Source: Sphingobacterium detergens (GTDB lineage Bacteria; Bacteroidota; Bacteroidia; Sphingobacteriales; Sphingobacteriaceae). Taken from it: DNA of 64,000 bases. Below, one piece after another: positions 23,504 to 34,100 of this stretch. The notes beneath the pieces were generated by a model. It saw nothing but the letters and a program-made list of their open reading frames with translations. It was not told the origin of the DNA and searched no databases. The stretch spans positions 248,001 through 312,000 of the forward strand of contig NZ_RAPY01000002.1 in the NCBI RefSeq assembly GCF_003610355.1. Reading direction: 5' to 3'. Every line of letters begins with the position of its first letter. Position 1 is the stretch's first letter. The translations under genes were made by a program, and so were the position numbers.

Positions 23504-26500
23504 TTATTTTGCAGCCTCTGTTTTTTCTTTTTGGGATTCTTTGTATACTTTGCTATCCTCATCGTCCATGTCCATGTCGAGATCCTCCTCTTTGTATTTT
23601 CCCATTTTAAGTTGAAAATTATCAGCGGTACCAGTGATGCGCATCGGGATTCCGAAGATTCCAAATGGTGGCAGTCCAAGTCTGAACCCGAGATTCATCC
23701 GTCCATCAAGTGTAACCTGGCCTTCAAATCGTGGTCTGAATCCCATCATCTTCATTTTGGTACGTTGGATGGTCATGACATTGTTCTTGATATGCGATTT
23801 GATGACCACTTTTTTCACTTCACCGTCTTTCAATTTTTCTTTTGAGGTGGATTCGCTAATGCCATTCAATAATTTGAAACCTCTGAATTTAATCTGGTTC
23901 AAGGTCAGGCTACCCTCACCGACTATGGAAGGCATGACAGGCTGCATATTACCATTTAATAAACCGCCTAATTTATAATCCAGTGATACAAGGCCATGTG
24001 CGTTTTTGGCAGCAGTCACCATCTCTCTAAACATTGGTATTTCTTTATAGGCACGTTGAATATCAAAGCTGTCTGCTTTTACGGCGTAGTCGAATGCAGC
24101 TCTGCGGGGATTTATTGGTCTATAATTTCCATTCATAGCTGCTTTTAATCCCGCTAGTTCAAAAGTGGTATTGTTGAGCGCCAGTTTGCCTTCTTTGATC
24201 TGTAGATCTCCCTTGAAATCTCTGATGTTCATGCTGTTGTAAGAAACATTGTTGACCAAACCTAGCACCTGAACATCAAGATTTTTGGGCAAAAGGACCA
24301 CACCTGTCTCAGAAGAAGAGGGTGCTGCTGAAGGATTATCCGCGAAAACCATGAAATCATCAACGGTGATTTTTTTACTGTTGAGTGTGAACTGTCCTTG
24401 TAAAGCGGCGTTGCTATTTGTCAGATAATTGATGATATTATTCATGTAACCTTTTACGGAGATCGAATTTCTGCCGTAGTTGACCAGAAATCTGTCAAAG
24501 TTCATTTTCTCCTGATGGAAGCTAAAGTCACCACTTTTGATTGCAATAGGTTGAGGGAGTAGATCTGTCTGTACTTGGATCTTGCCGATGTTGATGCGTC
24601 CACTATTATGGAGTCTGGCATAACGGCCGCTGGTGGCATCGCTCTGAAGACCTTTGAGACTGAAATCTGTATGGATAAAGCCATCAACATTGGTTCCGTC
24701 CAAAGCAAAAAACTTATAGATAGGACCGAGATTGAGTTTTCCTTTAGATTGAATGCTATAGTTGATGTTATTGAAATTGCGCAGATCTGCATTTAGGAAA
24801 AATGGTTCCCCCGCGAAGGTAAATGAAACGGGTAGTATCTTGATGCTCAAATCACGTAAAGATCCCTTCTCGCTATTCACGAAGGCTTCAACATGTATAT
24901 TTTCCATGGGAATAGGATACTCCTTGGATTTGATAAACCCATCTTTCATCACAATGGAAGTATTGGTTTCCGGAAAAATATTCCGTTTAAGATCGACATA
25001 ACCTTTTGCATTGAGGTTTACATCGATCAGCCCTGCCAGTTCGATATCTTTGATCGGGTAGAAGCTTTTGATATCAGCCAAATTGAATAAGGCTTTGAGA
25101 TCAGACTGTACCGCAATTTTATTGAAATCTGTTATGGAAACATAACCTTTAATATAATTGCTGAGTGCTTGAATCGAGATATCGTGAATAGAAATGGATG
25201 CGCTTTTCATTTTGCCATCCGGATCTTTTGCTTCGAGACGATAAGCGATCTTGTCAAGTCCTTTTGGGAGATCAGCTAGTTTGAAATGGCCGTCTGTGAG
25301 GGTGTTTTTGATATCAAATGTCGGTATGGAAGCGATATACTCCTGCTCGCGTTTTTGAAGACCAACTTTGCGGGTTGCTTTGGCATAGGTTCCGTTGATT
25401 TTTGCATCAAGATTCCATCGTCCGCCAAAAGAGAAACCTGGGAATTGTAGTGAAGAATATAATATGCCCAGGTCGAGGTCGCTTTTCATATCCGCATGTA
25501 CAGTCACTGGATGCAGTCCTGCGATTTGTCCTTTTGCGTTGAAGTAACCTGATGCGACTTTAAAGTCAAATTGTTTCAGGTCAATCCGGAGCGAGTCGGG
25601 ATTTAATGCCGGAAGATCAATCTTTAATTTTGCATTCCAGTCTGTCAATGGATTATTGGATTGTTTATAAGCCATATATCCGTTGTTGATGGTCAGTCCC
25701 AGAGATAAATCGGGCATCTCATTATTGTCAACAATATAATCACCGATTAAATTTACAAAAACTTCGGAAGTGCCTTTGACGGATAGATCTTTTATCCATG
25801 ATGCGTAACTATTGGGAACCAATGACAGCAATTCACTCAGGGTACTCTCCTGGGATTTTAACTTGAAGTCCAGGTGGTAACCGTGCGATATAAAAGATAA
25901 TAATCCTCGAAACCGTACCGGTAGCTGGTTTATTTTTATGTCGTTTCGTTCGAATATGAATGATAAATTATCGGTATTGATGCGTGTCAATAAGTTGGCA
26001 TCAATTGATTTTTTGTCGACATAGAGTTCATTGTCAAAAGAAAAAGAAAAAGCAGCAATCTTGGCTCTGGTATTCAAATCAAAGATATTCGACATCAGAT
26101 CACCTTTACCCTCGTAGTCCAGATCTTTTGCATCAATCCACAGTGGAATAGATTGGTCTTCGTAATGCAGATTGGTCTTTTCAAATTTAATCAGTTGAAA
26201 GGCCAATGCGCTACTCTCGGAATTATCTTTTGTCTTTGTGGAATCCGTTGGTGTAGACTTGTATATGTTGTAGTTGGCGTTACCTAAGGAATCAACCAGA
26301 ATATTGATCTTCCCCTGGTTAACGATAAACTTGTCAATAATGATTTTTGATTTGAGTAGGCTCATGAGGTCAATCCCAAAGCTTACCTGTTTGGCTGCAA
26401 GCAGGGTGTCTTTTTTGAATGGCTCAGAACCCTTTAACAACACATCATCCATTGACGCAGTCAATAGCGGGAATTGATCAAAGAAGGTCAATCTGACCTT

Positions 26501-26674
26501 TGTATAGTTGAGCTCCCCATTGATATGCTCGTTTGCTAGCGACTTAACTTTGTCGTTTACTTCTTTTTCGAAGACGTAGGGAATGGATAATATACAAAGA
26601 ATGAATAGTGCTATGAAGCTTACTAACCCGATAGAGATTCGTTTGGCAAGCTTTAGAAATGTTGCTTTTGACAC
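23504..26674 (-). CDS. AsmA family envelope protein
   Basis: 1056 residues with an N-terminal membrane anchor (about residues 13-35, ISIGLVSFIALFILCILSIPYVF). The block FEKEVNDKVKSLANEHINGELNYTKVRLTFFDQFPLL is the AsmA-type start, followed by many beta-strand repeats of the sort that build the long groove used for lipid transfer across the periplasm. The C-terminal part (MMGFRPRFEGQVTLDGRMNLGF, LPPFGIFGIPMRITGTADNFQLKMG) matches the AsmA C-terminal domain. It ends in a charged EED/EE-rich tail. It is divergent from the LytS-type kinase gene and has no linked genes that define its cargo. Confidence 0.85.
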   Translation of the reverse strand: MSKATFLKLAKRISIGLVSFIALFILCILSIPYVFEKEVNDKVKSLANEHINGELNYTKVRLTFFDQFPLLTASMDDVLLKGSEPFKKDTLLAAKQVSFGIDLMSLLKSKIIIDKFIVNQGKINILVDSLGNANYNIYKSTPTDSTKTKDNSESSALAFQLIKFEKTNLHYEDQSIPLWIDAKDLDYEGKGDLMSNIFDLNTRAKIAAFSFSFDNELYVDKKSIDANLLTRINTDNLSFIFERNDIKINQLPVRFRGLLSFISHGYHLDFKLKSQESTLSELLSLVPNSYASWIKDLSVKGTSEVFVNLIGDYIVDNNEMPDLSLGLTINNGYMAYKQSNNPLTDWNAKLKIDLPALNPDSLRIDLKQFDFKVASGYFNAKGQIAGLHPVTVHADMKSDLDLGILYSSLQFPGFSFGGRWNLDAKINGTYAKATRKVGLQKREQEYIASIPTFDIKNTLTDGHFKLADLPKGLDKIAYRLEAKDPDGKMKSASISIHDISIQALSNYIKGYVSITDFNKIAVQSDLKALFNLADIKSFYPIKDIELAGLIDVNLNAKGYVDLKRNIFPETNTSIVMKDGFIKSKEYPIPMENIHVEAFVNSEKGSLRDLSIKILPVSFTFAGEPFFLNADLRNFNNINYSIQSKGKLNLGPIYKFFALDGTNVDGFIHTDFSLKGLQSDATSGRYARLHNSGRINIGKIQVQTDLLPQPIAIKSGDFSFHQEKMNFDRFLVNYGRNSISVKGYMNNIINYLTNSNAALQGQFTLNSKKITVDDFMVFADNPSAAPSSSETGVVLLPKNLDVQVLGLVNNVSYNSMNIRDFKGDLQIKEGKLALNNTTFELAGLKAAMNGNYRPINPRRAAFDYAVKADSFDIQRAYKEIPMFREMVTAAKNAHGLVSLDYKLGGLLNGNMQPVMPSIVGEGSLTLNQIKFRGFKLLNGISESTSKEKLKDGEVKKVVIKSHIKNNVMTIQRTKMKMMGFRPRFEGQVTLDGRMNLGFRLGLPPFGIFGIPMRITGTADNFQLKMGKYKEEDLDMDMDDEDSKVYKESQKEKTEAAK

Positions 26675-26815
26675 AGTGTTGTTTTTTTGTGGCTACAAAA
26701 GTCCGAAAATTATTGCTAAAGTCCATTGATTGACTGATTTATTTTGATACTACTAAAGAAATATGTGGTTTTTTATTGACAAATGAGTGGGCAAAGTCCT
26801 TTCTTATCAGGTAGT

Positions 26816-26848
26816 TTTGTATTGCTCGAAAATTTTCCTGTATTTTTG
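26816..26848 (+). promoter_or_regulatory. Promoter of the LytS-type kinase gene
   Basis: TTTG (26816-26819), 21 bases, then TATTTTTG (26841-26848) fits the Bacteroidota TTTG-N19-21-TAnnTTTG consensus. Transcription would start near 26853-26856, where the likely GTG start of the gene lies. Confidence 0.45.
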
Positions 26849-26852
26849 CAGG

Positions 26853-28202
26853 GTGAATTTTCGATTTAAAAATGCGGAACAGAAAAACAGTACCATACTC
26901 ATTTTCTGTTTGCTTTTGTTGCTGTTGATAGGTGGGGGACTGCTCGGTATTATCCACCATAAAATAGATCGACTGAATAAAAGAATATTGGTAGATTTTG
27001 CCGATGAAAACATGTTGCTGGTGAATAAGCAGCTGGAATTGTTACAACAGGAGCTATACACGTCTGAGAAAAGATTGGTTGATGCCGTACCATCGGGGGA
27101 TATCCGCCGTGATTCCCTACTTATCCTCGTTCCGGCCAGTCACTTGGATCGTGTCGATAATAAGATGTGGATACTGCTTAAAACGCGTACAATACAACAT
27201 CGCTTATACCATGTCTATGTCGATATTGAAAAATTAAATGCTTATTTCGCCAATCTCTATTTTGGAAGAAGAGCTTATTTTGAAATATATAGCGATAAAG
27301 GGATCTGCATTGTTTCACCTGAAAGCCGAAAATGGGGCCGCCCGAAGGATAGTGATATTATTACACAGGGAAAGATCGTCAAGTCGGATTACCTAAAGTT
27401 GGATGTGATGGTTACTTCCTACCCCTGTCCCATTATTTTTGTGGGTGGTGAAATTCGGGTAAGCGTCTTGTTGTTGACTATTGAGGAGGAAGTCCAGGAG
27501 GTGATGACTTATAGTATTTTACTTGGAGTTGGTTTGATGCTTGTAGCAATAGCACTTATCTATTTTAATGTGCTTGAGCGGCGCAAAATTCAGCAACTCA
27601 AATTAATGGCTTTGCAGCAGGAAAATGAATATACGCAGATGCGTCTGGTTCAATTGCGGCAACAGATCAATCCACATTTTTTGTTTAATACGTTTGGTTC
27701 ACTTCAATATCTGATCGGTAAGGATAATGATCTGGCCAAGTCATTCGTTGGCAAGATGACCAAGGTCTATCGTAAAATGCTGCGTACGGACGAGTCGGAC
27801 TGGTCTTCGCTACAAGAAGAACTGGAACTGGCAAAAGCTTATTTCTTTTTGCAGCAGGTGCGTTTTGGAACAGCGTTGAAGGATATGGAGATCTCCATTC
27901 CAATGAATGTGATGGGAGCGAAGCTACCACGGTTGGCCTTGCAGATGCTGGTGGAAAATGCGATCAAACATACACGGATTTCGACGGAAAATCCACTTGA
28001 GATCCATATTATTTATCTATCAGACGCCAATATCATCAAAGTAAGCAACAATTGGCAGCCACGACAGGGGACAGAGGTGGAAGGTGAAGGATATGGGCTT
28101 AATTACTTGGTATCTATGTATGCCCACTATACGTTGGATGGTTTTGACTTTGGAACAGAAGAAGGTCGCTTTTTTGTCAACTTACCCTTGCTAGATCATT
28201 AA
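26853..28202 (+). CDS. LytS-type sensor histidine kinase
   Basis: About 449 residues from GTG 26853. Two membrane helices (ILIFCLLLLLLIGGGLLGII, and MTYSILLGVGLMLVAIALIYF) enclose a periplasmic sensor domain of about 180 residues. Then come a coiled-coil linker and the His_kinase domain: RQQINPHFLFNTFGSLQYLI carries the phospho-accepting His (about 27673), followed by LQEELELAKAYFFLQQVRFG and the ATP-binding LALQMLVENAIKHTR and YGLNYL. The frame is open upstream to a GTG at 26787, but the promoter fits 26853 better; the next in-frame Met would delete helix 1. The matching LytTR regulator lies 7.7 kb downstream, after the protease-SusCD genes. Confidence 0.85.
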   Translation: MNFRFKNAEQKNSTILIFCLLLLLLIGGGLLGIIHHKIDRLNKRILVDFADENMLLVNKQLELLQQELYTSEKRLVDAVPSGDIRRDSLLILVPASHLDRVDNKMWILLKTRTIQHRLYHVYVDIEKLNAYFANLYFGRRAYFEIYSDKGICIVSPESRKWGRPKDSDIITQGKIVKSDYLKLDVMVTSYPCPIIFVGGEIRVSVLLLTIEEEVQEVMTYSILLGVGLMLVAIALIYFNVLERRKIQQLKLMALQQENEYTQMRLVQLRQQINPHFLFNTFGSLQYLIGKDNDLAKSFVGKMTKVYRKMLRTDESDWSSLQEELELAKAYFFLQQVRFGTALKDMEISIPMNVMGAKLPRLALQMLVENAIKHTRISTENPLEIHIIYLSDANIIKVSNNWQPRQGTEVEGEGYGLNYLVSMYAHYTLDGFDFGTEEGRFFVNLPLLDH

Positions 28203-28230
28203 AATAGCGTAAAGATAAGTCTGTTGAGCA

Positions 28231-28261
28231 CGTGTTCATAGTTTCGATGCGCGTGTTCATA
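28231..28261. promoter_or_regulatory. Direct repeat, candidate LytTR operator
   Basis: CGTGTTCATA occurs exactly at 28231-28240 and 28252-28261, a 21-bp period (two helical turns), 252 bases before the protease gene. LytTR regulators bind 9-bp direct repeats of GTTNA-type cores about 21-22 bp apart. A second pair of ATTGAAAAACA (28440-28450 and 28479-28489) also lies in this 310-bp gap, which contains no gene. Confidence 0.5.
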
Positions 28262-28512
28262 CGTTAGAAATACGGGCTCGTCCCTTTCGTGGTGATTCTG
28301 TACAATATTTTTAACAAATTTGGCTTCTGATCTAGGAATTTAATTGCAAGATTAACCTAATCTTATTCGGATGAAATGATCTTCAGCTCAATAGCGCTTG
28401 ATAAGAGAGCTATCAGGAGTAGATGATCACTACAATGCCATTGAAAAACAAACCGGGTGCAACAAATGCATGTATGCTATTGAAAAACAGCACTCAGAAA
28501 TAATTATTCTAA

Positions 28513-31116
28513 ATGAACAACACTTATACCAAGCTAGCCCTTAGCCTCTTGTTTTCGGCAGGCCTCATGCAATCTTGTTCTGTATTGCAAACTGTAGGTT
28601 TACGAAAAAAAGAGACTGTTACCTCTGCGAAAGATTCTACCGCCAAGAAAGATACGACGATTGCCTATGACAAACTGTTTAAAGACGCGCGCGTGGATAG
28701 CGGTATGTTTGGTGTGATCCGAAAGGAAAATAATTATTACTTTGAAATTCCATTGAAAAAAATGGGACAGGATATTCTCCTGATCCAAAAATTGTCTTCC
28801 GTTCCATTGGCGTTGAATGAAGCTGGTGTAAATAAGGGAATGAATTATGAAAATAAGGTCATTCGATTTACCCTGCGCAAAGAGAAGAAAGAAGTATGGG
28901 TTTCGGAGATTAAACCTCAGGTAGAAGTGCCTAAAGCTGATGCGATTGCCGCATCGGTCTACGATAATTATCGTCCTTCTTACATCGAATCATTTAAAGT
29001 CGAAAGTTATTCAAAAGACTCCAGTGCTGTGGTGATCAAAGTCAATAAAGTGTTTGACGGATCGGAAAAGAGCTTTACGGATGTTTTCACTTCTTTGGGC
29101 TTAGGTACTTCTCCTAAAACCAGTATATCCACGATCGAAGAAATTAAGTCGTATTCCAATAATATTGTTGTTAAATCGGTCCTGTCGACAAAAGTAACGG
29201 AAGGAAATGAATCGGTGCCGGTTTCATTAGAGGTTACAAGTAACCTTTATGAACTGCCTGAAACGCCGATGGTGGCGCGTTTTGCGGATCCCCGTATTGG
29301 CTTTTTTACATCACCACGTTGGTACTTTAACGATAAACAACAGGAGCTGGATAAAAAAAATCTGGTTAACCGCTGGAGGCTTGAACCGAAAGATGAGGAC
29401 AAAGCTCGTTACTTGAAAGGTGAATTGGTAGAACCAAAGAAACCTATTGTTTTTTATCTGGATCCGGCCACACCAAAACAATGGCGACAAGCCATCATTG
29501 ATGGGGTTCACGATTGGCAAGAAGCCTTTGAGGCGGCCGGTTTTAAGAATGCGATTTTGGCAAAACAGCAACCGGATAGTATTAAATTTGATCCAGATGA
29601 TGCAAATGTATCGTCTATTGTATACGCAGCGTCAGCGCAGGCCAATGCGATGGGGCCATCTGTAGTGGATCCACGCTCCGGAGAAATTTTGGAGGCGGAT
29701 GTTATCTGGTGGCATAACGTGATGACGATCCTAAATAGCTGGATGCGGATACAAACAGGTATCGTCGATACTTCGGTGCGATCGAATGTATTCTCGGATG
29801 AAAAAATGGCCCATGCCATTCGTTTTGTTTCTTCACATGAGATTGGACATACCTTAGGGTTAATGCACAATATGGGTTCGTCGGCAAGTTTTCCGGTAGA
29901 TTCACTTCGTAGTAAAAGCTTTACCGCAAAAATGGGCGGTACGGCACCATCGATTATGGATTATGCGCGCTTCAACTACGTGGCACAGCCTGAAGATGGT
30001 GTTGAACAGATTACACCCGTGATCGGAACTTATGACAAATATGCTATCGGATGGGCTTACCGTTGGTATGGCAAGCCGCAGCCTTGGGATGAAATACCGT
30101 TGTTGCGCAAAGAAATTGATGCCCATGTGCATGACCCGATATATCATTACGGTGAACAACAAGATTCCAAAAATATTGTCGACCCGCGGGCACAGTCCGA
30201 AGATCTTGGTGACGATGCAATGAAAGCCGGTGAATATGGGATGAAAAATTTACGTCGCATGATGCCAAATATCATCAACTGGACCACGAATACGGGGGAT
30301 GACTATTATCGTGCCGGTAAATTATATATGGGCGTCGTTGGTCAATGGTATGCTTACGCTGACCATGTGCTCAATAATATCGGTGGTATTTATCTTGAAA
30401 ATGCTGTTTTGGGCGACCAAAAAAATGCGTATAGCCCAGTACCTAAGGAGAAACAGGTAGCTGCACTGGAATATTTAAAGAAAAATGTGTTCTATATGCC
30501 GGAGTGGTTATTTGTTCCGGAGTTGATGGCGAAAACTTTCCCTTTAAGAGATTCACCTATGGGACCGTTTGAATATGCACCTTATAATCTGCAGCGCGAA
30601 TTTCAGTATGCCATGCTCTACAAATTGGTCAACGATGAGCGTCTATTGCGCATGGTAGAAATGGAAAACCTCTTTGGCGACAAGAAGGCATGGAGTGCAC
30701 CTGCATTTTTAGCCTCGGTACGCAAAGAGATCTTCGCAAAAACGGTCAGTGGGCAGGCATTGGATCTTAAAACACGCATGTTGCAACAGAATTACGTAGA
30801 TGTACTGATGGTCTCTACGAATAAGTCCATGGAGAAATTAAATGCCAAGAAATTAGCTGGTGTCGAACAATTGATTGAGGGAACTCAACCTAATCTGTGC
30901 TTGCATCCGCATCATGCAGCTTCTGCTCAAACAGGTTTACGTAATGTACATGTCACAGGAATGATCCGTACATCGGATATGCTGACCTATAAACGTGCTG
31001 AACTGTATGAGATTTACCAATTGTTGAAACAGAAACAACGGACAGGAGATGCCACAACAAAGGCACATTATATGGATCTGCAATTGCGTATTGCAAATAC
31101 ACTGGAATTGAACTAA
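28513..31116 (+). CDS. Zinc-dependent metalloprotease lipoprotein (DUF5117/DUF5118-type)
   Basis: 867 residues, lipoprotein signal with lipobox MQSC (Cys22). The zinc site is HEIGHTLGLMH with His442, Glu443, His446 and His452, the metzincin pattern HExxHxxGxxH, followed by a Met-turn-like SIMDYARFNY. The N-terminal half (residues about 50-300, KDARVDSGMFGVIRKENNYYFEIPL, RFADPRIGFFTSPRWYF) fits the DUF5117/DUF5118 domains that precede this catalytic domain in Bacteroidota. It is a surface or periplasmic protease. SusC follows after 34 bases and SusD after that, so the protein and its uptake system form one operon, probably for peptides. Confidence 0.9.
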   Translation: MNNTYTKLALSLLFSAGLMQSCSVLQTVGLRKKETVTSAKDSTAKKDTTIAYDKLFKDARVDSGMFGVIRKENNYYFEIPLKKMGQDILLIQKLSSVPLALNEAGVNKGMNYENKVIRFTLRKEKKEVWVSEIKPQVEVPKADAIAASVYDNYRPSYIESFKVESYSKDSSAVVIKVNKVFDGSEKSFTDVFTSLGLGTSPKTSISTIEEIKSYSNNIVVKSVLSTKVTEGNESVPVSLEVTSNLYELPETPMVARFADPRIGFFTSPRWYFNDKQQELDKKNLVNRWRLEPKDEDKARYLKGELVEPKKPIVFYLDPATPKQWRQAIIDGVHDWQEAFEAAGFKNAILAKQQPDSIKFDPDDANVSSIVYAASAQANAMGPSVVDPRSGEILEADVIWWHNVMTILNSWMRIQTGIVDTSVRSNVFSDEKMAHAIRFVSSHEIGHTLGLMHNMGSSASFPVDSLRSKSFTAKMGGTAPSIMDYARFNYVAQPEDGVEQITPVIGTYDKYAIGWAYRWYGKPQPWDEIPLLRKEIDAHVHDPIYHYGEQQDSKNIVDPRAQSEDLGDDAMKAGEYGMKNLRRMMPNIINWTTNTGDDYYRAGKLYMGVVGQWYAYADHVLNNIGGIYLENAVLGDQKNAYSPVPKEKQVAALEYLKKNVFYMPEWLFVPELMAKTFPLRDSPMGPFEYAPYNLQREFQYAMLYKLVNDERLLRMVEMENLFGDKKAWSAPAFLASVRKEIFAKTVSGQALDLKTRMLQQNYVDVLMVSTNKSMEKLNAKKLAGVEQLIEGTQPNLCLHPHHAASAQTGLRNVHVTGMIRTSDMLTYKRAELYEIYQLLKQKQRTGDATTKAHYMDLQLRIANTLELN

Positions 31117-31150
31117 TATATTAACATCTATTATATCAACATCTACCAAA

Positions 31151-34100
31151 ATGAATAAGTTTTTAATACCGCTGACCTTTATGTGTGTGCAAATGGCGCA
31201 TGCACAGGAATCCAAGGAGCTGAAAGGAAAGGTACTGGATGCGGTCACATTAAAGCCAGTCGTGGGGGCGACGGTTGTTGTCGAAAGTTCGGCAGTAGCG
31301 GAAGACATTGGCGTACCCAATCAGGTACAACAATCTGCATTGGGATCATTGACTGACGCTTCGGGCGAATTTCGCCTAAAAGTTCCAGGAAACTTAAAAT
31401 ACGTCACCATTAGTTATGTGGGATACCAACGTATTCAGGTTCCAGTATTTCAGGATCACAGAACGATTTTGCTACAACCGAGTGGTGAATCACTGGATGA
31501 AGTAATCGTAACAGGGTATACCGACATTAAAAAACGTAAAAATACAACAGCATATAATAAAATCAATGTAGCTGATATCAAACAGACAGGCGTTGCATCT
31601 ATTGATGAAATGCTTGCTGGTCAGGTAGCAGGTTTACAGTTGAGCAATTTTAATGGTGGTCCAAATAGTGCACCACAGATCCGTATCCGCGGTACAGTAT
31701 CACTCAATGGTACACAGGATCCATTGTGGGTTATTGATGGATTACCTATAGAAGGAACAGAATTGCCGAATCGGATTGATAAGGATAACCTGAATAGTCT
31801 GAATAATCTTCCAATCGCAGGAATCAATCCGGATGATATTGCAGATATCACGGTATTAAAAGATGCGGCAGCAACTTCGATTTATGGTGCACGTGCTGCT
31901 AACGGCGTTATTGTGATCACAACAAAAAGAGGTAAATCAGGCCCGGCGAAATTGCAGGTCTCAGCGAATACCTTTGTGACCGAACGTCCCGACTATGCGC
32001 AGCTCGATATGATGAACGCCAATGAAAAAGTGGATTTTGAGCTATTGATGGCTAATCGTACCGACTTAAATTACCGCTCAGATAAAGGAGCTATTATGCG
32101 CATATTGAGTAATGCGAATGCCTTGGATGCTTACCGCTCCGGTGGATTGGCTGCATTATCTCCGGATGTACAGCAATCCATAAATCAGCTACGTACGCAG
32201 CAAACGGACTGGGGAAAAGAACTCTATCGTCAAGCACTCAATCAACAGTACTCGGCTTCGATTTCTGGTGGAAATGATGGACATCGTTATTATTTGTCAA
32301 GTGGATTTTATGATGAAAAAGGAGCAACAAAAGCTGTCGATCTACGTCGTTATTCATTGACGCTAAATAATGATTTCAATATCAACGATCGGTTTAAAGC
32401 AGGGATTAATCTCTTGGGGTCGGTATCGAACAGACAGAACCCGATACAGGATAGGGATGCTTTCACCAATCCAAGTTACTATGTCCGTTCGGTAAATCCT
32501 TATCTATCTGTTTATGACCAGTCTGGCAAGTATAACTATGATCCGGATATTGAGGGCTTTGAAAAAGATACCTATATTCCATTCAATGCGATAGAGGAAC
32601 GTGAAAATACGAAATATTCCCTGACCAATAAGGCGCTTAAGGCTATCAGTTATCTGGAATATGCAATTGTACCACAATTATCATTGCGTACTGAATTCGG
32701 ACTGCAGTTTGACGAAAATGGCACAGAAAAATTTGCAGATCAAGAAAGCTATAATACCCGCAAATTCCGTGCAGCAACACGGTATTATGATACTGCGAGC
32801 AAAACATATAAATACTTCTTACCAACAGGAGGAACGATTGAAAATACGCATAACAGTATTTTCCAGTACAACTGGAAAACGTACCTCAAGTATACTAAAA
32901 GCTGGCAGGATAGACACGAGCTGGAAGTCATGGGAGGAACGGAGTTAAGACGTAGTACGAATAAGATTGTGACTACCAAAGGCTTTGGATATAATCCAGC
33001 GACTTTGACCACACAGAATATTGATTTTCCAAATAGTAATTATCAAAATGATCCACGATTTCGTCAGTATAGCAAGGGGTTCATCGAGAATTCGTATGCT
33101 TCATTCTACGGAAATGCAACCTATACATTGGATCGTAAGTATAACGTGTATGGTAGTATCCGGTATGACGGATCAAATATGTTTGGCGTAGATCCGCAAT
33201 ATCGATTCTTGCCGATCTGGTCATTATCTGGATCCTGGAATGTGCTGGAGGAAGAGTTTATCAAAGGTAAAACAGCTTTGTCTGATCTCCGTGTACGTGC
33301 TTCTTATGGTATTCAAGGAAATGTGGATCGGAATACTTATCCTTTCATTGTTGGAAAATATGGTAATACAAATCTTCTTCCGGGAAGTACAGAAGGGACT
33401 GTGGTTGTGGATATGCCCGCAAATGATAAATTACGCTGGGAACGCACGCAATCTTACAATGCGGGGATTGACTTGGGCTTATGGAAAAATAGACTGAATA
33501 TTACAGTTGACTATTACAACCGAAAGAGCACGGATTTAATCAGCTACAGTGCATTACCGTTGGAAAATGGCTTTCAGAATGTGCAGGTCAACTGGGCGTC
33601 TGCCCGAAATCAGGGCGTGGAGTTGACAATATCGAGTCGCCAGATCCAGACAGAAAAATTCTCCTGGTCTACGGATTTTAATATTGCACACAATAACAAT
33701 AAATTATTGAAAGTCGTGAATAACCCGAAAGCCTATGCGCCAGAGACGCAGGAAGGCCGTCCGATTAATGGTTTATATGTTCTGGAAACCGCTGGATTGG
33801 ATAAAGATGGTGTAATGCAATTTAGAAATCTAGATGGATCGGTTTCGAGTTTCGAGGATTTCTATGGTTTATATGATCCTTGGGCAGATTTTTTACCAGG
33901 GTATACTTCGCAAACAGACATGACTGCTGCAGAATATCGTTCAAAATTTAAATATAAAGGTAGTAAGGATCCGAAGTTTATTGGCGGTATGACTAATCGT
34001 TTCCGCTATGCGAATTTCGACCTGGCGATTTCAGCTGTGTTTAATTTAGAGCGTTGGGTAAGCCGTACACCAACATACAATCCTGCAAAAGTAGACCGTG

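Noticed and set aside
26739..26960. Minus-strand frame over the LytS upstream region
   Set aside because: It overlaps the promoter and the first transmembrane helix of the kinase and has no domain; composition is AT-driven.
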